Shown here in pieces: positions 55,249 through 64,000 of a DNA stretch of 64,000 bases (positions are counted from its first letter, which is position 1; every line of letters starts with the position of its first letter). A program made the position numbers and the translations under genes. Source of the stretch: Pempheris klunzingeri (lineage: Eukaryota; Chordata; Actinopteri; Acropomatiformes; Pempheridae); the NCBI RefSeq assembly GCF_042242105.1, contig NC_092027.1:3237506-3301505 (forward strand). Direction: 5' to 3'. A model generated the notes under the pieces. The model searched no databases. It had not been told where the DNA came from and saw only the letters and a program-made list of their open reading frames with translations.

Positions 55249-57698
55249 ATGGAGAAAGACAGAACTATGACCAAGTAAGTACACACATTGATATTGTATC
55301 TATTTTCATTCAAATCAAAGTAAATGTCAAGATATAACCAAAACTTGTTTATTTGATTAGAGGTCATTTATTTAAAATAATGAAATATTAGGAAGCCCTT
55401 CAATTATTTTTATTTTGTAGTTTGATGTTTTTCAGTAGTTGTGGTTATTTACGTTTTCATGCAAACAAGGTCAATTGGTTATGCACTCATTTAATCAGAC
55501 AGTGTGAAGTTTTCCCTTTTAATTATTTATATGGTATATAAACAAACAATCAATTATGTATAACACATTATAATGTAATTTAAAGCAGACATAGAGACAA
55601 GTACAGTGGCTTGAAAAAGTATTCAGCCCCCTTGAACTTTTCCACATTTTGTCATGTTACGACCACAAACATAAATAAATTTTATTGGAATTTTATGTGA
55701 AAGACCAACACAAAGTGGCACACAATTGCCTTCAGAAGTTGCCTGATGATTGCTGAATGATCGAATGTTGACCTAATGACTAAATAGAGTCCACCTGTGT
55801 GTAATCTAATCTCAGTACAAATACAGCCGTTCTGTGACGGCCTCAGAGGTTTGTTAAGAGCATATTGGGGAGCAAACTGCATCATGATGTCCAAGGAACA
55901 CACCAGACAGGTCAGGGATAAAGTTGTGGAGAAGTTTAAAGCAGGGTTAGGCTATAAAAAGATTTCCCAAGCTTTGAACATCTCACAGAGCACTGTTCAA
56001 TCCATCATCCGGAAATGGAAATTGTATGGCACAACTGCAAACCTACCAAGACACGGCCGTCCACCTGAACTTACAGGCCGAACAAGGAGAGCACTGATCA
56101 GAGATGCAGCCAAGAGGCCCATGGTGACTCTGGACAAACTGCAGAGATCCACAGCTCAGGTGGGGGAATCTGTCCACAGGACAACTATTAGTCTGCACTG
56201 CACAAATCTGGCCTTTATGGAAGAGTGGCAAGAAGAAAGCCATTGTTAAAAGAAAATCATAAGAAGTCCCGTTTGCAGTTTGCCAGAAGCCATGTGGGAG
56301 ACACAGCAAACATGTGGAAGTAGGTGCTCTGGTCAGATGAGACCAAAATTGAACTTTTTGGCCTAAATGCAAAACGCTAGAAAACCTGTTGGAGTCTGCA
56401 AAAGACTTGAGACTGGGGCGGAGGTTCACCTTCCAGCAGGACAACGACCCTAAACATAAAGCCAGGGCTACAATGGAATGGTTTAAAAGAAAACATATTC
56501 ATGTGTTAGAATGGCCCAGTCAAAGTCCAGACCTAAATCCAATCGAGCATCTGTGGCAAGATCTGAAAACTGCCGTTCACAAACGCTCTCCATCTAATCT
56601 GACTAAACTGACTAATCTGAGTTTGAGCTGTTTTGAAAAGAAGAATGGGTAAAAATTTCAGTCTCTCGATGTGCAAAGCTGGTAGAGACATACCCCAAAA
56701 GACTTGCAGGTGTAATTGCAGCAAAATGTGGTTCCACAAAGTATTGACTCAAGGGGGCTGAATACTTTTGCACACTGTACTTTTCAGTTTTTTATTTGTA
56801 AAAAAAATTTGAAATCATGGATCATTTTCTTTCTACTTCACAATTGTGAAGTTTCACAATATGTGTGCCACTTTGTGTTGGTCTTTCACATAAAATTCCA
56901 ATAAAATATATTTATGTTTGTGGTTGTAATATGACAAAATGTGGAAAAGTTCAGGGGGGCTGAATACTTTTGCAAGCCACTGTATAATCAATTATTCTTT
57001 TTGTCACTCTTTATTTAACACATCATAACTACTTTAATGTTGTGCTTAAAATGTGTATTTATTATATTTCCTACCTCACTAGTTTACTACCTACCTTCTT
57101 ACATCAGACCTTAGTGATTTGGTGTTTGTATTTAGGAGGCCATGGGATACCTGTCGAGACCTCCCAGTAATTGAAGATGAACAGACACCATGGAAAATGA
57201 TCAAGCTACTAAGGATCATTTCTCTGTGTGTCGTTGCTGTGATCGTGTTTGGATCGGCACTATGTAGCAAGGTGATCTTTTGTCGTACATTATCACGGCA
57301 TATGAATATGACCACAGCAAGAAACTGGAGAAGTTACTATTCAATTTGCAATGGCATCACATAAAGTCGCAGCTAGATAGACCCGTGGTCAACCACATTC
57401 CTTTGTCAACTCAACTCAGAATGATTACATAATGTCTATGAAAGAGCTGCTGATTCTCCACTGCCCTCATTGCACAGTATCAACTAACTGATTAACTACT
57501 TGGTTACAGACTTCTTTCCTCCTCCTCATCACCTTGTCCAACAAAGGCACAAAGACCCTCCCAGATGAGCAGAAACCCGTTGCTCTGTTGTGTATTGGCT
57601 GCTCTGTCATCGCCTCCAGTGTGCTTTTATTTCTCAAAAGCATCTGGAAGGCATGCTACAAAACATCAAAGCTACCAGGAAAAAAAACAACTGCCCTG
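55249..57698 (+). CDS. chs1: chs1 exons 1-3: N-terminal cytosolic part and first membrane segments
   Basis: Exon 1 (55249-55274) gives MEKDRTMTK with a G at +4 after the ATG. Exon 2 continues [16 protein letters not shown] and a membrane segment ([18 protein letters not shown]). Exon 3 gives [10 protein letters not shown] and a second hydrophobic run ([15 protein letters not shown]). The exon 2 donor is GTGATC, weaker than usual. Exon 1 is the least certain exon because it is short; the reading phase supports it. Confidence 0.8.
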
Positions 57699-60600
57699 GT
57701 AAGATGAGAGACAATATTTCTTAACTTCATCTCTTCTCTCACTTATGCAACACGGCCTGGCAGGTATTTTGACACCCTTTCTTTACCACAGTATTAAATT
57801 TCACTCTCCCTCTGTCTCTTCTTCAGGTTCTCTTCTTTGAGCTCCTGGTGTCTCTGGGTGCAGCAATTCTCACAATAGTGTCAATGCCACACTTGGACAT
57901 TGTGACTAACTTGACAATACTGAATAGTGTAGCCATCCTCTCTGCGCTCCTACAGGTGGTGGCCCAATGCAGTGCCAAGGAAAGGAGCCTCCTCCTGCTG
58001 CCATCTATCACGGCCTTCATTCTCATTTTGCTGGGTTACGTCCTGTTCCTCTTCTTATACATTAGGAAGATTCAAACTGATATCAAGATGGCCATTTGGT
58101 TGGGTCTGGCTGTTGTTAGCTCCTTCTTGGTGTCTTTCAATTGGTGGGAGAGCTACTTGAGACTGATCAGCGAGAACAGCAGCTCCGTCTTCGTCAAGAA
58201 CCTGTGCAAAGACATGGCAAAATGCCAGAACATGCTGTACATCCTCTCCAGCCTGCTCAGGATTGTGGTGACCACCTGCGTGCTCGCAGCCTGTGTTCCT
58301 CTACTCAAAATGGACTGGGACATAGTGACCTCCATCCCAAGGCGTGAGACAAAAATTATCGGCATCATCATTGGGGTCCAGCTGATCTCCTCTGCACTCT
58401 GCCACTGGTTTGCTGTTGCGGCCTGTAAGATGCACGCCCTGCGACGATGCTTCATCCTGCCTTTGTACTTGGCCTCTCTGGCTGCCGTGGCTCTGCTCAT
58501 CATCCCCGTCATTGTTTACTATCAGGACTACAGAACAAGTCTCAACAGGACTGAAAGCATCAACTTCACAGGTTACTGTAATGTAGTTGTAGATGGAAGA
58601 AACCACAGCTTGGATGGCAGAGTGTTCCCACGTCTGGTTTTGGATGTTACACACACTATGTGTGTCCTGGACATGTCCAAGATAACTGACATTGGCGTAC
58701 TGGCAGGTAATAGTAGAGCTTGGTAAAAGTTACAATGCAATTTATGAATTTAGTTATATATTAAAAAATCATTATATGGCAGATATTAAGGCATTTTACA
58801 GCATCCAAAAGTGGAATTTTGATCCAATGTGTTTGTTAATCCTCCATCAGGTTCAGCTGTGTTCTGGTGGCTCGGTCTTGTGTTGGCCACACTCCATCTG
58901 TGGTACCTCAACATCCATCGTATCCAGAGGACCCAAGACCTGTTCATCAGGAGGCTGTATGAAGGGGCCTTTATCGAGCAGTCCCTGCTCCTCAACACCC
59001 GAATCGACATCCAGACCAAAAACAAGATGAGGAAGTAAGTGTGTGTGCTGTGTGTGTGTACGAGAGGTCCCTCACAAGAATCATCCAAAGGTTGTTGATT
59101 CTTCAAGGTGTATTTGGACTTTTTTAATCTGTCAAGTTAGAGTTACATTATCTCTTTTCCAAGCAAAAGTATGTTTCTGAAATTTGAAAATGTTGTTATG
59201 TTGAGATCTAGGCCATTTGAGACAGTGATGGTGTATCTGTGTGCGACCATGTGGCATGAGACCTACGATGAGATGATGAACATCATTATCTCAATATTCC
59301 GGTGAGTTTCTCCTTTTTTTGGCAATAAGATTCTATAAAGTAACATCTTGCCATTCCCCAAACTATATCTCTCTTAGTTAAATAATTTTAGTTTTAGAGT
59401 TTTGAACATGGAGACTCTGTTTCTTGATTTTCAACACTTCAACAAATTACCTACCAAGAGAGTCTTGCAATTCAGTTTCAAGAAATGCAACAGACAATAG
59501 TTACAACCAAAAAATATACTTCATCAAAATCGGTTTCTCTGAACACTGCAGACTTGACAGGTACAGACCAAAGAAAGAGCCAAAGTTCAATGATTTCACC
59601 TTTGAAGCTCATATCTACTTTGATGACGCATTCGAAGATGTTGAGGGGAGTCGGGGGCGTCACCTCAACAAATATGCGAAGGACCTTGTGGCAATCCTAG
59701 TGGAAGTTTATGGGTAAGAACGCACCACAGCACGGCACACCACCAGACAAACATTTTTTCAGGAAGTAGAAATCACTTCTTTGTTCTCTGTTCTCTTGTT
59801 CTCCGTCATTAGCATCTTCACAAACATTGATGATAAGTTGTTCAGGGAGCAGCAGCAGATTCCTGATCAGAAGGTCATAAGGACACCGTACGGAGGTCGT
59901 CTTGTGGTCACCATGCCCCAAGGGAACAACATCATGGTTCACTTCAAGGACAAAGAACACATCCGCCATAAGAAGAGATGGTCTCAGGTAGGAAAACAAT
60001 GACTTGCAGACCCAAGTAGGTGCATTCATATGTACCATTTTCAGTTCTCTGCATATCTAGAAATGAGTGTCCAAAATGTTCTACGGTCGCAATGGAACAT
60101 CTTTGTCATGTGGGACAATGCTTGAATACTTAAATCGTGAGAAATATTAGTTTTGTTAATAATAATTTCAAATTTTCCAGGTCATGTACTTTTACTATCT
60201 TCTGGGCTGGAAAGTCATGACCAAATATTTTGCACGCTGGCAGAAGCTAGAGAACGAGAATGAGTTGAAAGCAGAGGTCCAGGTGAGATAAGAGAACGAG
60301 AAACACACAAGAGAGAAACATACAACACTTTTGTTTTTGATGAGGTTGAACACACATCTATACTATTTCTGAATAAATCCTAAATGTAAAGCAAAGCAAA
60401 CTGTGGCTGTTCCTCCAGAAAGAGAAGCACAACACCTATCTCCTGACTTTAGATGGGGACACAGACTTCCAGCCAGCTGCTGTGATGTTGCTCATTGATC
60501 GTCTGAAAATGTACCCACATGTCGGGGCGGCATGTGGCAGGATTCACCCCACTGGATCAGGTTGGCACATCCTACAATTTAGACAGGCAAAAACAAAGAC

Positions 60601-63600
60601 AATACAAAATATCTATCTAATCATATGAATAAATAGCTCTAATATGTACCACTGATGTTTAGAAACTAAAAGTGACTGGACACTGGACAAACATATTTGT
60701 TCAGGTTTACAATACCGCTGTGCTTCCTCTGCAGGCCCTGTGGTGTGGTTCCAGAAGTTTGAATACGCTGTCAGTCACTGGCTGCAGAAGACAGCAGAGC
60801 ACGTGATTGGCTGCGTGCTGTGCAGCCCCGGCTGCTTCAGTCTGTTCAGAGCAGAGGCACTGATGGATGACAACGTGATGAAACGATACTCCACCAAGTC
60901 CACAGAGGCAAGCCACTACATCCAGTACGACCAAGGTAACAGATGTTGTTCGACAGGACTTCCTGTCTTGCACTCGGTGGCAGCTTTCACAATCAGCCTC
61001 CCCCACTTCTGTCACATATTAATATATTTTCTGTTTCCTGCAGGTGAAGACCGCTGGCTGTGCACCCTGCTGCTGAAACAGGGATGGAGAGTGGAGTACA
61101 ACGCAGCATCAGATGCTTACACTAAGGCCCCTGAGGACTTCAAAGAACTGTACAACCAGGTGAGAACTACAGCTGATCAGAACCTTTCCACTAATTTTAT
61201 GATGGTTATGAAATACCCACAGCGATCTGATGAACTGATATATTTGCATCTTGCATATTGAGAATCTGGACATCAGAACCATCCATGAATGTGGCTTTCA
61301 TTGGGTATAAGTTGTCATTAAGCCAAAAATCACATCAATCATGCTGATGATTATTTGCCATCGTAAGCGCCGGCGATGGGGACCGTCCACAATGGCCAAC
61401 GTGGTAAATCTGCTGGGAGACACCAACATAATTTCCAAGAGGAACCCATCCATCTCCAGACCCTTCATGTTGTACCAGTTCTTTGCCATGACCTCGGCCA
61501 TTCTGGCACCTGCCACCGTCTGCCTTTTGGTCGCAGGTTTGTGTTTTGTGTTTGGCAACATAATCTCAGCACATAAAAACCTTTGTGACCTTTTGAGAAC
61601 AAATGGACTTCACTGGATATATGTTGTTTAAATCCTCTATTGTGGCCTCCAGGTAGTTTGTCCTTCATTTTAAACATCCATGCCAGTGGTGCCCTGGTCC
61701 TAGCTGTGATTCCTCCTGTCATCTACCTGATCCTTTGCTTCAAACTCAAGTCAGACACTCAGATCACTGTTGCAGGAGTCTTGAGTGTCATATACGCATT
61801 CCTCATGTTGGTGGTGATGATGTCCATTATTGGTAAGTTAAATCCAAACATGTAGAACTTTATGCAGACACTTTGCTTAAGTCTTTTAAGTAGAGCTGCC
61901 TAAATCTGCTTTAATTCTAAAAGCTCTCCATACCTTCAACTGTCTTCAGGCTCAATGGTGAAAGACCAAACCATCTTCACACCCAGCAGCATTTTTGTTA
62001 TCTCTATGGCCATTCTTTACATCATCACTGCGATAATGCACCCTCAGGAAATCCACTTGGTGTTCTATGGCTTTCTTTACATCATCTGTATCCCAAGTGT
62101 GTACCTCCTGCTCACCATTTACTTCATGGTCAACATGAACAACGTGTCCTGGGGCACCCGGGAGCCAAAACGTGCCGCTGGAGTTGCCAGTTCTGAAGCC
62201 ACCAGCCAGCAAACAACAACCCAGAAAGGTAGACACCGGGTTGAAACTGAAAACATGTTTATTGTCATGCTGCAACACTACTCCAGCATTGTTGTTTGTG
62301 CTGACTGAACTGATGATCTTCACCATTGCAGCCAAAAACACCTTCCACCAACTTTTCTCATGGGTCAAATTTTGTAAAAAGTTCAGCGGGAGATCTAAGG
62401 ACGGGCAGCTCAGTGTCAGCCAGGACAACCTGATCCCAGAGTGCCATGAGTCCCAAATCACTATTGTGGAGGACATAAGGATCCCAGAGGAAGAACAGAG
62501 GTGAGTTCTGACAGTGGAAACCGATTAAAATGGGATGCGTCATTAATCTAAAGTGTGTGATAATACTAATAGTTTTTATGATTGTGCTTCAGGCAGCTGG
62601 AGCCTGTTTTTGACGCTCCTTCCCAATGTAAGTCCAAACAACATAAATCAGCATGTTTGTTGTTTTTTTTTTTTTTGCAAAAGACAAATCCAACATACTT
62701 TCTAAATGCGATGTCATGTGTTACCCCCCTGTCTCGCTTTTTTCTCCAGGTTGGGTTACACAACTACAGCATGCGTTCAGTGACATGCAGCTGCAGGAGG
62801 ACTCACTCGACCAGGTGTGTATGTCTCATCTCATTTTATCAGGTTAGCATGATTATATGTCTCTGAATCACATTTAATCTCTGCCAAGGGTTTATTCTTG
62901 CTCCAATTCATCAGAATGATGCTCACCATATATAGTTTCCCAACGCCGACAAAATCAGATCAATCATTAAGGCATTTACAGAGATTAGTTTTTGTTATTT
63001 GCTGTGCCAACAATATTAGACCAAAACCTGTATTGTACAGTAATAATAGGACACTACACAATCTTTCACACTCCACATGAGTTTTTACTGTTGTTAAACT
63101 CAAACGCTAAGAGTGATGATGATTCTTAGAATACACTAGTGAATGTGTTTCTTATCTGTATGAGTTTTAAGCAGCTTCAACATGAAGGACATTTACAGAA
63201 TAATTAGCTGAAAGAGTTGTTTTTTTTCTGCAGGAGGAGGAAGAGTTCTGGAAAGAGCTTCTGGAGAAGTACCTGCACCCCCTGCTTGATGACAAAGAGA
63301 CACAGAAAAAGATAACCAATGACCTGCGGGAGCTGAGAAACAAGGTAGGCGTGGAGCAGTGAACCATCTAGGAGGAAACCACTGTGCAGTTCATGTTAAA
63401 TGACTGATTACTCATTACACACAGATAAACTTCACCTTCTTCATCTTAAATGCCCTGTGGCTGGTGGCGACGTTTACTCTCCAGTTCTTCAAGGCCTCCT
63501 TCTCAATCAGTCTCCCCAAGGTCGGCCTCAACCTCGAGGGCACCGGAGAAGACACACAAGTCGATCCCATTGGCTTCATGTTCATTCTAGGGTTCGCTGC

Positions 63601-63822
63601 ATCGGTTGTGATCCAGTTCTTGGCCATGCTGTGTCACAGGTCACCACTTACGTAGAACTCCTTTTCTTCCTCAACAGGGTTTTGATTTGAATGGTATTCT
63701 TAATTTTTCTCTTTCTTTTGTGTTCATCCAGAATCTACACTCTGATCCATTATGTTGCCTTTTTGGACACAGAGCCCAAAGACCAAAAACCTGAAGAAGG
63801 AATATACCTGCCAGGCAAAAAG
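55249..63822 (+). CDS. chs1: Chitin synthase (21 exons seen; 3' end probably beyond the window)
   Basis: A multi-pass membrane glycosyltransferase (GT2 family) that polymerises GlcNAc from UDP-GlcNAc into chitin. Exons join in phase: 55249-55274, 57136-57271, 57510-57698, 57827-58706, 58851-59034, 59212-59301, 59552-59713, 59813-59987, 60181-60282, 60419-60560, 60735-60935, 61044-61159, 61368-61536, 61653-61832, 61950-62228, 62332-62500, 62593-62627, 62750-62814, 63234-63344, 63425-63639, 63732-63822. This gives about 1239 codons with no internal stop. Motifs LDGDTD, EDRWL and QRRRW are the diagnostic chitin synthase set; SWGTRE and [13 protein letters not shown] are typical of animal enzymes. 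Fish and amphibians are known to keep such genes. Intron 1 carries a Tc1 relic. No stop codon is reached, so one or more exons probably lie to the right. Confidence 0.93.
55604..55724 (+). repeat. Left terminal inverted repeat of the Tc1-like element
   Basis: Begins CAGTGGCTTGAAAAAGTATT and ends GTGGCACACA. It differs from the reverse complement of the right end at about 5 of 121 positions by eye. Confidence 0.93.
55884..56747 (+). pseudogene. Tc1-like transposase remnant
   Basis: Starts [18 protein letters not shown]. The paired helix-turn-helix DNA-binding region is clear ([38 protein letters not shown]). It is frameshifted near 56190 and lacks about 60 codons near 56375, between FGLNAKR and LLESAKDL. 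The three acidic catalytic sites are still visible in different frames: WSDETK (near 56330), [10 protein letters not shown] (near 56436) and [12 protein letters not shown] (near 56520). It cannot make an active enzyme. Confidence 0.92.
56862..56982 (-). repeat. Right terminal inverted repeat of the Tc1-like element
   Basis: Ends GCAAGCCACTG before the TA duplication. It is the same length as the left repeat. Confidence 0.93.
57827..58706 (+). CDS. chs1: chs1 exon 4: large multi-pass membrane exon
   Basis: 880 nt, by far the largest exon. It encodes about seven hydrophobic segments, for example [19 protein letters not shown] and [17 protein letters not shown] hydrophilic loop with NRTES, NFTG and NHS sequons near the end is a likely lumenal or extracellular loop. 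Ends in phase 1 at GTAATA. Confidence 0.93.
58851..60282 (+). CDS. chs1: chs1 exons 5-9: link to and start of the catalytic domain
   Basis: Exon 5 gives the last N-terminal membrane span ([19 protein letters not shown]) and the conserved [20 protein letters not shown]. Exon 6 reads [14 protein letters not shown]. Exon 7 includes [12 protein letters not shown]. Exon 8 includes [17 protein letters not shown] and [10 protein letters not shown]. Exon 9 reads [13 protein letters not shown]. All five are in phase. Confidence 0.92.
60419..61536 (+). CDS. chs1: chs1 exons 10-13: catalytic core
   Basis: Exon 10 carries [13 protein letters not shown], the DxD region that binds UDP-sugar and metal. Exon 11 carries [13 protein letters not shown] and [12 protein letters not shown]. 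Exon 12 carries [15 protein letters not shown] with the catalytic EDRW motif. Exon 13 begins [12 protein letters not shown], so QRRRW is split between exon 12 (final Q) and exon 13. The exon 13 acceptor (CATCGTAAG) lacks a pyrimidine tract, and the exon 10 donor GTTGGC is also weak. Confidence 0.93.
61653..62500 (+). CDS. chs1: chs1 exons 14-16: post-catalytic membrane domain
   Basis: About five hydrophobic segments, including [19 protein letters not shown] and [16 protein letters not shown], then [30 protein letters not shown] is a hallmark placed after the last span of this group in animal chitin synthases. Exon 16 is a hydrophilic cytosolic stretch. Confidence 0.92.
62593..63822 (+). CDS. 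chs1: chs1 exons 17-21: C-terminal part
   Basis: Exons 17-18 ([14 protein letters not shown]) lead to exon 19 ([17 protein letters not shown], then a charged, possibly coiled segment to ELRNK). Exon 20 gives two more membrane segments ([37 protein letters not shown]). Exon 21 ([17 protein letters not shown] to PGKK) ends at GTATTT. Intron 18 (62815-63233, 419 bp) holds nothing recognised. Confidence 0.88.
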
Positions 63823-64000
63823 GTATTTCTAATGATCCCTGCTACTACTGATCCTACTGTCTCTACTAATGCTACAGCAAGTACTCACCTCCTGCTGCTG
63901 CTGCTGCTACTTGTCTACTATTGTGACAACCTGCAATGATGCCAGAACTATATACATGACTGTTACACCAACAAAACAAAAGGTTTACAAAGCAGTGAGG
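63823..64000 (+). other. Probable chs1 intron 21 (partial)
   Basis: Follows a GTATTT donor. Contains a short CTG repeat (about 63893-63908). No exon is recognised before the window ends. Confidence 0.5.

Larger units (their letters stand above)
55604..56982 (+). mobile_element. Tc1/mariner-family (Tc1-like) DNA transposon, decayed
   Basis: 1379 bp, flanked by TA at 55602-55603 and 56983-56984, the target duplication of this superfamily. The inverted repeats are about 121 bp each. Lies in chs1 intron 1, same strand as the gene. Intact relatives are roughly 1.6 kb, so this copy is internally shortened and non-autonomous. Confidence 0.95.

Noticed and set aside
61741-62476. Long minus-strand frames across chs1, such as 61952-62476
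   Set aside because: Antisense shadows of chs1 exons, which carry the motifs and correct splice sites on the plus strand.

Overview
The window is vertebrate nuclear DNA from a ray-finned fish, probably a percomorph teleost (inference). About 53 kb is an immunoglobulin light-chain locus built from repeated units, and the last 9 kb is most of a chitin synthase gene. No bacterial, organellar, rRNA, tRNA or CRISPR features were seen.

Ig locus (1 to about 54000). I find 20 V segments, all on the minus strand, and seven intact J-C groups, all on the plus strand. V and J therefore face opposite ways and must join by inversion. V segments carry 12-bp-spacer recombination signals (RSS) and J segments carry 23-bp-spacer signals, the kappa-type arrangement. 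The C domain resembles teleost L1/kappa-like chains ([21 protein letters not shown], terminal NQC). Seventeen V segments (family A: V1-V3, V5, V6, V8-V12, V14-V20) share an identical leader and differ mainly in the CDRs. Three (family B: V4, V7, V13) belong to a second, distant family. Order: V1, V2-J1abc-C1, V3, psiC_B1, V4(B), V5, V6, psiC_B2, V7(B), V8-J2abc-C2, V9-J3abc-C3, V10-J4abc-C4, V11, V12-J5abc-C5, V13(B), V14-J6abc-C6, V15, V16, V17-J7ab-C7, V18, V19, V20, then a decayed edge (half C, a J relic, old copies of spacer blocks). All 20 V segments and seven of ten C copies read open. The same few deletion junctions recur across units, and V15/V16 form an apparently exact 1487-bp tandem duplication.

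Transition (about 52840 to 55250). This holds decayed Ig spacer copies, the half C and J relic, a fragment of a LINE reverse-transcriptase reading frame, and a short GC-box-bearing region before the chitin synthase gene.

chs1 (55249 to 63822 and probably beyond). Twenty-one exons can be joined in phase into about 1239 codons of a multi-pass chitin synthase, with the LDGDTD, EDRWL and QRRRW motifs. Intron 1 holds a decayed Tc1-like DNA transposon with 121-bp inverted repeats and a TA target duplication.

How it works together: one V is inverted next to a J, the transcript runs from the octamer/TATA promoter on the V side, and the 38- or 41-nt J exon is spliced in phase to the single C exon. 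The two V families with their orphaned C_B relics suggest that two cluster types were once interleaved and that only the family-A J-C groups survive here.
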